The position numbers and the translations under genes are program-made. The notes under the pieces were generated by a model. The model was given only the letters and a program-made list of their open reading frames with translations, made no database searches and was not told the DNA's origin. A stretch of DNA of 64,000 nucleotides from Terriglobia bacterium (lineage in GTDB: Bacteria; Acidobacteriota; Terriglobia; Versatilivoradales; Versatilivoraceae): assembly GCA_951813285.1 (NCBI GenBank), contig OX638355.1, positions 5,024,437 to 5,088,436 of the forward strand. Reading direction: 5' to 3'. Below, in pieces: positions 35,978 to 46,346 of the stretch; position 1 is the stretch's first letter, and the number at the start of each line of letters is the position of its first letter.

Positions 35978-38662
35978 ATGGCGATAGACTCAATCATCAA
36001 GTGGGCATCAAAGCAGCCCGACTGGCAGCAGGACGCGCTTCGCCGGGTGGCGCTTTCCACGGAGTTGGCCGGCACGGATACTTCTGCGATTCTGGCCAAC
36101 CTCAAGCGAGCAAAAGGCTTGCCGCAAGAGGGACAATTGGTATCGCAGCCCCTCAAGAAAGGCCACGTTCAGCCGGACGCCCGGAAAGCGCCTCTGGCTC
36201 GACTTTGTTCGATTGACGAGGTCAAGAATGCAAACCGTCTCGCTCCAGGTCAGACACTGAAGTTCGCGCTAAATGGAATCACTTTGATCTATGGACACAA
36301 CGGCTCCGGCAAGAGCGGGTATTGCCGCATTCTGAAAAAGTTTTGCCGTGCGATCATCAAAGACACGATTTACCCAAACGTGTTTGCGCCCGGGAATCCC
36401 CCTCCTGCCGAGGCGCGCATCCGCTACAAGGTCGAGGGCGCAACTAACGTAAGCGAATCCATCTGGCGGGATGGCGCGGATGGGCCGGGTGACATCGCCC
36501 ATCTTTCGGTCTTCGATAGTCACAACGCCCGGCTCTATGTGGACGCGCGAAACCGGATTGATTACCTCCCATACGAAATAGAGTTGCTTACGCATTTTGG
36601 ACAATTGTTGGCCAAGCTTCAAGAAGATCTTTCATCAGAAATTAGCGTCGTTGACCAACGCCTCAATGTTGGTCTTCCGACCGGCTATACACCGGGCACT
36701 CCTATATCCGCACTCGTCAATCGACTGACCTCGAAGAGGCCATTGGGAGAGTTGCCGACAATCGAGGAGATAAATCTCCACGGCACCTGGACCGACAAAT
36801 ACGCAAAGGACTTGGCGACGTTGCAGAACTCCATCGGGAACGATCCCAAGGCCCTCGCCGACCGCTGCCGCCGGGCTAAGGGTGTCGTGTCTAACTTGAT
36901 TGAGGAACTGACGAACACGGGAGATACTCTTTCTCAAGCCAAAACAAAAGAACTAGAGCAGGCTGTGAGCCATGCACGTGCAACAGCCGAAGCTGCGTCT
37001 CTTGCGGCGACTACGTTGTTCAAAGCCGAGCCCTTGCCGCAAATCGGCTCGGGCCCATGGCAGCTGATGTTTCAGCATGCCAAGGAATACTCAAAGCTGG
37101 CCTATCCGGATGTCGAGCCGCCTGCAACACGCGAGGGTGATCTATGCGTGCTCTGTCAGCAGCCATTGGCAGAGGAAGCAGCGCAAAGACTTCGCCGCTT
37201 TGAAAACTATGTCGCCGGCGAAGCAAGAAAGGACGCCGAGAAAGCCGCAGCAATACGGGACGAACAATCCGCAGTTATCAAGACGCTCCAGGTACGCTCA
37301 TCAGTAGATGTCAAGTCGCTGCTCGGCGAATTCACGGACATGAGTGATGCGCGAGCAGGTACCTCGGCTGACGTCGAGAAATTTGTCCAGGCAGCACGTA
37401 AGCGACAGAAGAAGCTGTTAGCGACAGTTGAGCCTGGCGATTTTTCAGGCATTACTGAGCTCGACGGCTCTGTGATTGAAAAACTCCGCGCCGAGAAAAA
37501 AGCACTGGTGGATGAAGCGGTTGCCTTTGACGGTGTAGCCGGAGATGATGTCGACCGGGAAATCCGCAAGAAGAAGCTTGCTTCACTACTAGATCAAAAA
37601 CGCCTATCAGAGAACCTCGAAACAGTTCGTGCGCGGCGCAATGACCTCGAACTGCGGGCTCGACTCGAAGAGTGTGCCGGTGCAGCCAGGACCAATGCCG
37701 TTTCTCACCAAGTGAATGCACTGCGAAAAGAACTCGTCACTGAGGATCTAAACAATCGAATTCGTGCAGAAATTGACGTACTTGATTTGGCGCACATACC
37801 ACTGCTGATCAACGAAACCAGCCGGAAAGGTGAAAGTGGTTTTGCAGTAACGCTAAATGCTCAGCGTAAGGTTGCAAGCCGGGACGTGCTGAGCGAAGGC
37901 GAACAGCGGGCGCTCGGCCTCGCCTGTTTCCTTGCTGATGTAAACGGGCAACCTGTTAAACATGGGATCATTGTCGACGACCCAGTTTCATCGCTCGATC
38001 ACGTTCGAATTAGGCGAGTCGCTGACCGGCTTGTGACTGAAGCGGCAGCGGGACGGCAGGTGATTGTCTTCACGCACAATCTGCTGTTCTTTTCAGAAGT
38101 GATGTCGCTTGCAGCAGCTAACCCGCCCAATGCGGTTCCGGTCCTCACAAACGTCGTTCGAAAGGCTACGGACCGTGGCTTCGGCATCATTGAGGAGGAT
38201 GATGAACCTTGGGAAGCCAAAACGACAAATAAGCGTATCGACCTTTTGCGCAAGAAAATCAAGGAGTTAGATGCCATAGTCGATAAAGACGGCGATGCTT
38301 ACCGCCAAGGGGTTGAGGGATTCTTCACAGACCTAAGAGAAACGTGGGAGCGCCTTGTTGAAGAGGTGTTGCTTTCCAAAGTCGTGGAGCGATACGGTTC
38401 CGACGTGAAGACGCAAAGCCTGAAAGGGGTCGTGGTAGACGATGCGGACTACAAGATAATCTTCTGGGCCATGAAACGTGTTTCGGAGCGCTCCGGGCAT
38501 GACATGGCGGCGGCAAAGAACACACCAGTTCCAAAGATCGAGGATTTGAAGAAAGAAGTCACGGAACTGGACAAGTATCGGATCAAATTGCGTGAGCGAT
38601 CCAAGGCTGCAGAGAAAACACGAAGGAGGCTTGAGAAGCCGCCAAAAGCAGCCACAACCTAA
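35978..38662 (+). CDS. AAA_13/RloC-like ATPase with zinc-hook-like CxxC
   Basis: 894 residues from the ATG at 35978 (MAIDSIIKWASKQPDW); the frame is open to 35924. SMC/Rad50-type features: Walker A YGHNGSGKSG (about 104-113), a long central helical region with CVLC at about 390-393 positioned like a zinc hook, DDPVSSLDHVRIR (about 666-677) as Walker B/D-loop, and FTHN near 702. After the ATPase come about 150 residues including RETWE (about 787) and SERSGHDM (about 838). These recall nuclease regions of PrrC/RloC-type proteins, though I cannot confirm it. Likely role: DNA-triggered defence ATPase, possibly with RNase output. First gene of the accessory island. Confidence 0.8.
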   Translation: MAIDSIIKWASKQPDWQQDALRRVALSTELAGTDTSAILANLKRAKGLPQEGQLVSQPLKKGHVQPDARKAPLARLCSIDEVKNANRLAPGQTLKFALNGITLIYGHNGSGKSGYCRILKKFCRAIIKDTIYPNVFAPGNPPPAEARIRYKVEGATNVSESIWRDGADGPGDIAHLSVFDSHNARLYVDARNRIDYLPYEIELLTHFGQLLAKLQEDLSSEISVVDQRLNVGLPTGYTPGTPISALVNRLTSKRPLGELPTIEEINLHGTWTDKYAKDLATLQNSIGNDPKALADRCRRAKGVVSNLIEELTNTGDTLSQAKTKELEQAVSHARATAEAASLAATTLFKAEPLPQIGSGPWQLMFQHAKEYSKLAYPDVEPPATREGDLCVLCQQPLAEEAAQRLRRFENYVAGEARKDAEKAAAIRDEQSAVIKTLQVRSSVDVKSLLGEFTDMSDARAGTSADVEKFVQAARKRQKKLLATVEPGDFSGITELDGSVIEKLRAEKKALVDEAVAFDGVAGDDVDREIRKKKLASLLDQKRLSENLETVRARRNDLELRARLEECAGAARTNAVSHQVNALRKELVTEDLNNRIRAEIDVLDLAHIPLLINETSRKGESGFAVTLNAQRKVASRDVLSEGEQRALGLACFLADVNGQPVKHGIIVDDPVSSLDHVRIRRVADRLVTEAAAGRQVIVFTHNLLFFSEVMSLAAANPPNAVPVLTNVVRKATDRGFGIIEEDDEPWEAKTTNKRIDLLRKKIKELDAIVDKDGDAYRQGVEGFFTDLRETWERLVEEVLLSKVVERYGSDVKTQSLKGVVVDDADYKIIFWAMKRVSERSGHDMAAAKNTPVPKIEDLKKEVTELDKYRIKLRERSKAAEKTRRRLEKPPKAATT

Positions 38663-38702
38663 TAGCAACTTGCGCTACGAGGATCAACACCCCAACATAT
38701 TT

Positions 38703-41700
38703 TCAGCTAGCAGCAGCCTCCTGATCAGTCAGATTCACCAGACTGATAGACTTGCCGAGCGTCTTCCGGGCTATATCGACGAGATGTTGATGGTGCGTGA
38801 AAAATAGAACCTGTGTCTTTTGCGCCAATTCTTGCAGTACCCTGAATCCTGCCGACGCCCGTTCGTCATCGAAGTTGATGAAGAGGTCGTCTGCAACGAA
38901 CGGCAGCCCGTCCGCTCTCTCCAGGTAATCCTCGACTGACGCAACCCGAAGCGCCAAGTAGAGCTGGTCCGCCGTGCCCGTGCTCATTCCGGATACGGGT
39001 ACAATGCCACCACGGGGCCGCACCCCCGTCAGGTGTGCGTTGTCGTGATCGCCAAACGCCACCTCCAGGCTTGAGAAGGAACCGCCGGTGATGATCCTGA
39101 ACAGCACTCCCGCACGCTTTAGCAACGGGGCTTGCTTCTCGCGTCGGTAGCGATCAATCGCCCACTGGAGAAGCAAGGCTGCCGTCTTCACTCGAACATA
39201 CCGCTCCGCCGCTTCCTGCATCTCAGCCAGAGCTTCCTGCTTGCGCGCCGCAGCCCGCGCTGCCGCATCGCCACCGCCAACCGCTTGAAACGCTTCCCGC
39301 GCCCGAAATCGGTCTTCTAAGGCTTTGGTCTGCTGATTCTGCAGATCCTTCAAGTCCACCTGTACGGACAATTCGCGTGCCGCAACCTCGTCGATGACGA
39401 CACCATGGCATTCTTCGGCAAGCTCCTCAAGCAATTTTCCATCACCGTCTTTTTTGAGCTTTTCAATGATTTGCTGTCGTTCGTTTTGAAGAAATCGCTG
39501 CTTATCCGACCGCTCGATAGCATCCCTTAGTGCCTCATGTGTCTCAACCCCGGCTGCTGACTTCAGGTGAGAGATGGAATCAGTCAGGCTTTGGCGCTCG
39601 TCTTGAAGTCTATCGATTTTTGCGTTCAGCTCATCCACTTCCCTGTGTTTCTCCTCCCTAATCCCCTGAACATGCTCGGCTTCGGCAAGGCGTTTTTCGA
39701 GTTCCAGAACGGCATCTTCGGCAGGCCAATCTGCCAAGTCATCAGCTACGTCGTCAACCAACTCACCGACAACCTGTTTGAAGTCGGAAACGTCACGCTT
39801 GATCCTGCCTATGCGTCGATGTCGCAACGATGTAATGCGACCGGCCGTATCACGCATCTCATCGATGACGTCGATGAGCGCGCTCACAGCTTCCGGTGCT
39901 GTGTCTTCGGCCAGCCCAAGCTCAGCAAGAGCATCCGTCCATTCTTCTCCCCATTGGTTCCGGGCCTCTTTGGCCCGCCGAAGATCACGTTCTCTTCGAG
40001 CGATGGACCGGGATGCATTCTCTACATCTGCTTCAAGCTTATCCTTCTTACCTGCCTCGACTTGTCGAAGACGGTGCTCTTCTGCGGCGCGTTCAATGAT
40101 CACGTTCAGGCTGTCCAATTCCCGCCGAGCCAAATCAACGCCAAGCACAACCAACTCCCCAAGCAACCGTTTCCTTGCCTCGCGTTCCTGGTTGCGAAGC
40201 GTCTCCAGAGCGTTTCCAGCCTCTTCTCGCTTCTCAATAGCATCAAATACCTCTTTTCTGACATCGATCCATTCCAGCATGGCCTCAGCGGCCAATGGAT
40301 CAAAGGGCGCGGCAGCCCATAGAGATGTCCATTCATGCGCAAGCTGATTTCCCTCTTCAACAAGCCTGGTCTCTTTTTTCTTCTCCTGTTTAAGAAGCCT
40401 CTTATACTCCCCGATCTTCCGGTTGATTTCCGCAATTCGCCCGGCTGCCTCGGCGTGATCGAAACGCCGATCAGCAAGGTCGTCCGCCCGGGCCATGGCG
40501 GGTTCGAAGGCACCAGACAGGTTCTCCAGGTCCTCTTTAAAGCAACCAGCCTGATCTTCCGGGATCGGCTCGTCGTTCACGTGCCTGAGTTTCACCAGTT
40601 GCCAAAGTGCATCCCGGCGGCCGCGTGCTTCGTTCATCTCTTCGCTTGTGACGACCCGTTCGTCTCGCACGGTGCGGTCAAATGCCGCAATCGCACCGTC
40701 CAATTGCTCCTGAACTGATGAGGCGTTCTGCTGCGTTTCCCTCAATCGCCGGTTCCAGTCCTGTTTACGTTCCCGGTACTCCTGGACCATCGCCTTCCCG
40801 GGCAGAGCGATGTTCGCCAGTGTCTCTTCATCAATGCCGCCAGGATTGAGATTCTTGAGCCTGCGGCCCGCAAGTCCCTGGGTATCCTTGAGAGCCGTCT
40901 CAGCGGTTCGAACTCGGCCGGTGAGATCGCCCTGCTCGCGCAGGGTTCTAATGACAATGGCCAGCCTGGACACATCCGCGGGTTTTCCCAATCCATCCAG
41001 CCGCCGCTTAAGGTCATCATAATTCTCCTGAGACTCCTGTAATCCACGGTCGTGGCTTCTGACATCAGCCTCTAGTTCGCCCCTCCGAATGAGAAGGGCA
41101 CGCACCACACTGACCTGAATTCGAGGCGGGATGCGCTCAATCAGCGCAGCCGAGTCGGTCTCGGTCCACCCAAGCTCGAAGGCACTGGATCTCAGCTCTT
41201 CCTCGGCAGCATTGAGTTCCGCTTCGCGCTTGGGCAGGTCCGCCTTCTCACGACGAATCTCGATCCGTCTCTCGTGGAGTTGACCAACATCTTCGGCTCG
41301 CTGAACCAGCGTCTCGTCAAACGTCAACCCTTGCAGACTATCCGCGGCCAGCTTTAGCTGGTCCTTTAGGGTCTCAATGCGTGTTTTCGCCATAGTCTCG
41401 TTGTATTCGGATTCTGCCAACACCCTCGCCGCATCCTCCGGCAGCCTCGTGGGGTCGCCAAGTGCTGCAAGCTGGTCGTCAAGCTCTTGCTTTCTGCGCA
41501 AATTCCGAAACACCCGACGAATGCGGCTCAGGCGATTTCGCTCGGCAGTGGCCTCTTCGATCTTCTTGGCGACCTCCTCGCAATCTTCCTTAGACTCTTC
41601 ATAAGCCCGCTTCAGCTCTCGCCACTTGCTTGCGGTAAGGGTTTGCTCCCGCAGCGTTCTATGAGCCTCTCCAAGCTTGTCAGCCGCAATGTAGAATTTG

Positions 41701-42251
41701 CGATAACCCGCCCGGCGCGCACCCCACAGCTTCCCGGCCTCCTCGGCAAGCTCGCCGAGGCGTTTACGCAACCCCGCAATGCCGGCTCCGGCAGAGAAAA
41801 GCATCTGACCGACATCATCCCTGGCCTCCAGAATTTCCTGGCCGCCAGCTCGGAGACGGACGTGATCAAGGCTGAACATCCGCTCGAAGAATGTTCGATC
41901 CGCATCGACAAGATAGGGTCTCAATGCGCCCTCGCTACCGGCGATCGGTAAGCCGTCCTTCTCAAGCAATGTGTCCCTGTTGCCCTTGCGCCGGAGCACT
42001 TCCAGCGACGCACTGCCGTTTTCGAGATCAGCGCCGATCCGCATGCTGCCGTAGTCATGCAGGAAGTTGTAGGGCGAGCGCATTGGTATGCCGAACAGCA
42101 CGTCCTCGATCGCGGCCATCACCGTGGATTTGCCGGCTTCATTCGGCCCAAAAACAATGTGGAAGTCCGATTTAGCAACAGGTAGTTCAAACGAACTGTC
42201 TGTAAAGTGTCCGTATCGGATCAGATCCAGTCGTTGCAGCCGCATGTTCAA
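38703..42251 (-). CDS. YhaN-like AAA ATPase (SbcC/Rad50-related)
   Basis: 1182 residues with the split-ABC layout of YhaN. The N-terminal RLQRLDLIRYGHFTDSSFEL leads to Walker A FGPNEAGKST (residues 34-43). About 900 residues of coiled-coil-forming sequence follow. The C-terminal half of the ATPase has MSTGTADQLYLALRVA (signature), FVADDLFINFDDERA (Walker B) and FFTHHQHLV. No CxxC hook is visible. It should act with the nuclease encoded upstream (4-bp overlap at 42248-42251), analogous to SbcCD/Mre11-Rad50, on DNA ends. Confidence 0.88.
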   Translation of the reverse strand: MNMRLQRLDLIRYGHFTDSSFELPVAKSDFHIVFGPNEAGKSTVMAAIEDVLFGIPMRSPYNFLHDYGSMRIGADLENGSASLEVLRRKGNRDTLLEKDGLPIAGSEGALRPYLVDADRTFFERMFSLDHVRLRAGGQEILEARDDVGQMLFSAGAGIAGLRKRLGELAEEAGKLWGARRAGYRKFYIAADKLGEAHRTLREQTLTASKWRELKRAYEESKEDCEEVAKKIEEATAERNRLSRIRRVFRNLRRKQELDDQLAALGDPTRLPEDAARVLAESEYNETMAKTRIETLKDQLKLAADSLQGLTFDETLVQRAEDVGQLHERRIEIRREKADLPKREAELNAAEEELRSSAFELGWTETDSAALIERIPPRIQVSVVRALLIRRGELEADVRSHDRGLQESQENYDDLKRRLDGLGKPADVSRLAIVIRTLREQGDLTGRVRTAETALKDTQGLAGRRLKNLNPGGIDEETLANIALPGKAMVQEYRERKQDWNRRLRETQQNASSVQEQLDGAIAAFDRTVRDERVVTSEEMNEARGRRDALWQLVKLRHVNDEPIPEDQAGCFKEDLENLSGAFEPAMARADDLADRRFDHAEAAGRIAEINRKIGEYKRLLKQEKKKETRLVEEGNQLAHEWTSLWAAAPFDPLAAEAMLEWIDVRKEVFDAIEKREEAGNALETLRNQEREARKRLLGELVVLGVDLARRELDSLNVIIERAAEEHRLRQVEAGKKDKLEADVENASRSIARRERDLRRAKEARNQWGEEWTDALAELGLAEDTAPEAVSALIDVIDEMRDTAGRITSLRHRRIGRIKRDVSDFKQVVGELVDDVADDLADWPAEDAVLELEKRLAEAEHVQGIREEKHREVDELNAKIDRLQDERQSLTDSISHLKSAAGVETHEALRDAIERSDKQRFLQNERQQIIEKLKKDGDGKLLEELAEECHGVVIDEVAARELSVQVDLKDLQNQQTKALEDRFRAREAFQAVGGGDAAARAAARKQEALAEMQEAAERYVRVKTAALLLQWAIDRYRREKQAPLLKRAGVLFRIITGGSFSSLEVAFGDHDNAHLTGVRPRGGIVPVSGMSTGTADQLYLALRVASVEDYLERADGLPFVADDLFINFDDERASAGFRVLQELAQKTQVLFFTHHQHLVDIARKTLGKSISLVNLTDQEAAAS

Positions 42252-43522
42252 CTCTCCCGAGCCATCAGGCGCGCGGTCAAATAGGGTGCGACTTGGTTGA
42301 TCAGTGCTCCATAGTCACCCTCAATGGCCGATTTCAGGACCTGATCCTCAATTTGCGCCCGCACGTCGTGTGGTAGTCGTCGGACCAACTCCCCGATATC
42401 GCTTTCTATCCGTGATAGAAGCTCGTCATCGTTCGCGGCATCCTGAAACATCCGCTGTAGCTCTCCGATGGCATCCTCTCGCTGCGCCAGGGACCGCGGA
42501 TCAACAGCAGGCTGCGTAGCAATGACGACTTTCTCAACCCAGGCCACTTCATCTCCCAGGCCAAGCGCGCCAGCGCGTGCCTCTGCCAACACTTGATCCT
42601 CCGAGGCGACAAGCTGCGCATGAACCTCGGCACGTCCTTCAAGCAGAACGCGGCAGGCTAGCAATCTCCCCTCGGCCTCATTGCCAACAGCGGATTCCAG
42701 CGCATCCCTAACACGTTCGGTAACATCGCCGATGCTATCGGCGTCGTTCAATGACACCGGTAACACCACCCAGCGCACCACATCGCAGGGAACAGACAGG
42801 ATTTCTACGACTTCGTTATCTTCCACGGTGACCAGCCTTGCACCTTTGGCCCCGGTTTCCCGGACATGGCGCCCCTGTAGATTCCCGGAAAAGACGACGT
42901 AAGGCTTTTCAAGCAGAACGGAAGACTGATGAACGTGACCCAGCGCCCAATAATCGTATCCCTTGTTCACAAGGTCATCGATCGAACAAGGCGCATAGTT
43001 GGCGTGACCGGCCATGCCGCCCAAGCCGGTGTGTAACACACCGATATTGAACGCTCCGGACACCGGTAGTGGGTAATCGATTACGAGATTGTCTGTCACG
43101 TCGCGGTGGCGGAAACTCCGGCCATGTAGTGCAACGTTCAGATCACCAATGTCGAACGTCTCAGGCTTACTCGTACCAAATACATGCACGTTGCCAGGCA
43201 GATCCAGCCGCTTGGTTATCTGGCTTTCTGCGTCATGGTTGCCGTGTAGCAGGTAGACTGGAATTCCCGCTTTGTTGAGCCTCCCGATCCGCCCGACGAA
43301 GAATAGCCCCGTTTTATAGTCACGCCAGTCACCGTCGTAGAGGTCCCCCGCAATAATGAGAAAATCGACCCTCTCCTCCATCGCCAAATCGACTAGCTGG
43401 TCAAAAGCCTCTCTGGTGGCATTGCGCACACGGTCAGCGGCGTTACCTTCTTGCCCTGCCAGTCCCTTCAGAGGACTGTCGAGGTGAATGTCAGCAGCAT
43501 GCAGAAAGCGAAAGGAAGCCAT
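42248..43522 (-). CDS. YhaO-like metallophosphoesterase (SbcD/Mre11-related)
   Basis: 424 residues with the calcineurin-type phosphodiesterase motifs in order: HAADIHLD (about 8-15), IAGDLYDGD (about 57-65), LHGNHDAES (about 97) and WALGHVHQSS, plus GNLQGRH for the last metal ligand. The C-terminal part is a cap region expected to contact the partner ATPase. It is translated just ahead of the YhaN gene with a 4-bp overlap. Expected to degrade or clip DNA ends as part of the complex. Confidence 0.9.
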   Translation of the reverse strand: MASFRFLHAADIHLDSPLKGLAGQEGNAADRVRNATREAFDQLVDLAMEERVDFLIIAGDLYDGDWRDYKTGLFFVGRIGRLNKAGIPVYLLHGNHDAESQITKRLDLPGNVHVFGTSKPETFDIGDLNVALHGRSFRHRDVTDNLVIDYPLPVSGAFNIGVLHTGLGGMAGHANYAPCSIDDLVNKGYDYWALGHVHQSSVLLEKPYVVFSGNLQGRHVRETGAKGARLVTVEDNEVVEILSVPCDVVRWVVLPVSLNDADSIGDVTERVRDALESAVGNEAEGRLLACRVLLEGRAEVHAQLVASEDQVLAEARAGALGLGDEVAWVEKVVIATQPAVDPRSLAQREDAIGELQRMFQDAANDDELLSRIESDIGELVRRLPHDVRAQIEDQVLKSAIEGDYGALINQVAPYLTARLMARES

Positions 43523-44024
43523 GATTCCAGTCGGAATTTCTCATCGGAGCCAGGCAGCACCAGCTCTCTGAGTCCGGCAAAGTACTGATGAGAAAAAGTT
43601 AGACAGATTTCAGAAGGTAAACCGATCCCTGCACAGTGTAACACCAAATCGCTGGAGGTTGGAGACGTCGGTCGTCGCCGCGTGACGCCATTTTTGAGAG
43701 TGGTTCTATGCCTCTCGACAAGCCTTGCCCTTACCAAGCAAAACCACCGGACACGGTAGCATCAGTAACACTTCCCTTGGGATAAGGGCTGCCAGATCAT
43801 TCCCTTAGACACTTACAAGGCACCGTGACGTAGGCGGGGCAATCAGAGGGAGATGCACGTCGTCGGTCGCTTGATCCTAGCCCTGAGAACTGAAACAATA
43901 GGCCCCCGCTGGTCAACGCCAAGCCGAGCGTACCAAGCGGAACGATGGGTTGCGCCTGGCGCATGCTGTCCACCAATTGCCGCCAAGAGTCTGGCACATG
44001 AAGGGTAGGCAGTGAGGAACAAAC
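43523..44024. other. Intergenic 500 bp, no gene recognised
   Basis: Separates divergent yhaO-like and DUF262 genes, so promoters for both should be here. No ORF on either strand looks coding, and I see no repeat or strong hairpin. More A+T rich than the chromosomal backbone. Confidence 0.5.
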
Positions 44025-45851
44025 ATGACGACGTTCGACAGCACAAAGGCTTTGCTTAGCGACCTCCTTCGGGAAATCAACGAGGGCAAGATCCAGTTGC
44101 CGGATTTCCAGCGTGGTTGGATTTGGGACGATGACCATATTCGCGATCTACTGGTTAGTATCGCCCGAGCCTTCCCAATCGGCGCGGTGATGCTCCTTGA
44201 AGCAGGCGGCGAGGTCCGATTCCAGACTAGACCGTTGGAAGGGCTGGAGGATAAAGTGCCGAGAAACCGAATACCCGAGAGGTTGATTCTCGACGGTCAA
44301 CAACGCCTCACGACCCTGACTCAAGCCCTTTCGCTCAACAAGCCCGTGCGTACTCGCACCGCAAAAGGTAAACGGATTGAGCGCAACTACTACTTCGATA
44401 TTCAGACGGCGCTAAACGCGCCGGATTCGCTTGATGACGCTATTGTGGCCGTAGATGAGAATCGACAGTTGCGAAGTGATTTTGGCCGTAGGGTGGACTT
44501 GGACCTGTCAACAACTGAGCTGGAATGCCAGCATCTACACTTTCCTTGTAACGAAATCATGAACTCAGACAATTGGGAGGCCACCCTGCATAGGGTGGCA
44601 CCGGCTCAGTTCGACACCTACATGGAGTTTCGCCAACAAGTGCTTGTTGCGTTTCGTACCTACCAAGTCCCAGTCATCCAACTACTGAAAGGAACGACCA
44701 AAGAGGCCGTGTGCTTGGTTTTTGAGAAGGTAAATACGGGTGGTGTGGCGCTCTCGGTATTCGAACTGATTACGGCCACCTATGCGGCGGAGGGCTATAA
44801 CCTGCGTGACGATTGGTTTGGTTCCAAGGCGCACAAAGTCGAATCTCGGAAGGAGCGCCTGGAGCGGGACGCACTGCTCAAGGGTATCGAGGCCACGGAA
44901 TTTCTCCAAGGAGTTAGTCTCTTGCGTACCCACGAAACGAGACGGGCAGATCTCGAGGCTGGCAAGACCGGGAAGCAAGTGCGCCCGGTCAGCGCCAAGC
45001 GCGCCGATGTCCTGCAAATACCACTCCGCGCCTGGAAGCAGTGGGCGAACGATCTAGAGGAAGGGTTTCGTAACGTTGCCCGCTTTTTGCGCAGGCAGTG
45101 CTTCTACCACCGGCGCGAGTTGCCCTACCGCACGCAACTTGTGCCTTTGGCGGCAGTGCTCACTCGCTTGGGCGACCGTTGGCTCGAACCGCGCATATAT
45201 GACAAGCTCACGCGGTGGTTCTGGTCCGGTGTGCTCGGAGAGCTGTACGGCGGTGCAGTAGAGACCCGCATGGCCAACGACTATGAGGAATTGCTTAGCT
45301 GGTTTGAAAACGACGATTTGCTTCCGCGTACAGTTCGCGAGGCCAATTTCCAGCCGGACCGCCTCAACACGCTACGTTCGCGCCTGAGTGCTGCCTATAA
45401 AGGCATCAACGTGCTTGTACTTCGGGAGGGTTCCAAGGACTGGTATTGGAAGACTACAATAAAGGATCTGGACGCCGAGGAGATCGCACTCGACATCCAC
45501 CACATCTTTCCCCGGGACTGGTGTGAAAAGCGAGGCATAGAAAGAATCCAGTATGACAGCATCCTTAACAAGACCCCCATTTCATATAAGGCGAATCGAA
45601 AGGTAGGCGGGGAAGCACCGTCCCGTTACCTGCCGAGGATCCAGAGGGAAAGACAGGTCGCCTTGAATGATTCCGAAATGGACGAGCTCCTGGGTAGCCA
45701 CGCGCTCGCACCGTATCTGCTACGGAAAGACGCGTTCGACGACTTCGTCGAAGACCGTCGGCGGCGATTAAGTAGGCTCGTCGAGGTCGCCATGGGGAAG
45801 CAGGTCGTTCACATATCCGATACGTCGGATTATGACGATGGTGTTGGATAA
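44025..45851 (+). CDS. DUF262-DUF1524 (GmrSD-like) protein
   Basis: 608 residues. The N-terminal DUF262 ParB-like domain includes LPDFQRGWIWDD and the conserved LDGQQRLTTL (90-99), the nucleotide-binding or hydrolysis motif. The C-terminal DUF1524 HNH nuclease includes LDIHHIFPRDW (about 490-500) and NKTPISYKANRKVGG. This single-chain GmrS-GmrD arrangement is found in type IV restriction enzymes against modified phage DNA and in related PT- or phage-defence nucleases. It stands alone here. The role in defence is inferred from family and island context. Confidence 0.87.
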   Translation: MTTFDSTKALLSDLLREINEGKIQLPDFQRGWIWDDDHIRDLLVSIARAFPIGAVMLLEAGGEVRFQTRPLEGLEDKVPRNRIPERLILDGQQRLTTLTQALSLNKPVRTRTAKGKRIERNYYFDIQTALNAPDSLDDAIVAVDENRQLRSDFGRRVDLDLSTTELECQHLHFPCNEIMNSDNWEATLHRVAPAQFDTYMEFRQQVLVAFRTYQVPVIQLLKGTTKEAVCLVFEKVNTGGVALSVFELITATYAAEGYNLRDDWFGSKAHKVESRKERLERDALLKGIEATEFLQGVSLLRTHETRRADLEAGKTGKQVRPVSAKRADVLQIPLRAWKQWANDLEEGFRNVARFLRRQCFYHRRELPYRTQLVPLAAVLTRLGDRWLEPRIYDKLTRWFWSGVLGELYGGAVETRMANDYEELLSWFENDDLLPRTVREANFQPDRLNTLRSRLSAAYKGINVLVLREGSKDWYWKTTIKDLDAEEIALDIHHIFPRDWCEKRGIERIQYDSILNKTPISYKANRKVGGEAPSRYLPRIQRERQVALNDSEMDELLGSHALAPYLLRKDAFDDFVEDRRRRLSRLVEVAMGKQVVHISDTSDYDDGVG

Positions 45852-45860
45852 CTCCGTCTC

Positions 45861-46346
45861 TCAAAAGAAATATGCCAGCAGGAAGACGGCAATCATCATG
45901 AAGACCAGCGACACCTTGACCGCCGTGCCCGCGACCATTCCCAGCCAAGTGCCGAAGCCCGCGCGGCCGGCCCTTTCCAGGTTGCCGTGGAGGCTCAGCT
46001 CACCCAGCACCGCCCCCAGGAAGGGGCCGACCAGCACCCCGACGATGCCGAAGAACAGCCCCACCAGCGCACCCAGCCCGGCTCCGGCCGCGGCCCGCCC
46101 ACTGGCGCCCGAACGCTTGGCCCCAAGGGCTCCCGCGACAAAGTCGGCCGCGTAGGCCAGCAGGGTGAGGCCCACCAGGACAACTACCGTGGGGGCGCCG
46201 ACACGGGAGAACCCATCGATCCAGGCAGCCAGCACCAGGCCGGCCAGTACCAGCACCGTGCCAGGCAACCCCGGCATGATCGTCCCCGCCACCCCCACCG
46301 CCACCAGCAGCAGGGCCAGGATCCATAACAGGATTGACATTAGCAT
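45861..46346 (-). CDS. DUF456 membrane protein
   Basis: 161 residues, almost entirely hydrophobic. Glycine-rich segments typical of DUF456 are present: GVAGTIMPGLPGTVLVLAGLVLAAWIDGF and GAALGALVG-like repeats (AGAGLGALVGLFFGIVGVLVGPFLGAVLGE). It probably has five or six helices, some of glycine-zipper type. Function unknown. Its codon use is GC-rich and backbone-like, unlike the genes on either side, so it may be chromosomal DNA between two insertions. Confidence 0.8.
   Translation of the reverse strand: MLMSILLWILALLLVAVGVAGTIMPGLPGTVLVLAGLVLAAWIDGFSRVGAPTVVVLVGLTLLAYAADFVAGALGAKRSGASGRAAAGAGLGALVGLFFGIVGVLVGPFLGAVLGELSLHGNLERAGRAGFGTWLGMVAGTAVKVSLVFMMIAVFLLAYFF

Noticed and set aside
43468-43737. 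89-residue frame overlapping the YhaO start
   Set aside because: Shares the minus strand with yhaO in another frame and has no ribosome binding site or family resemblance.
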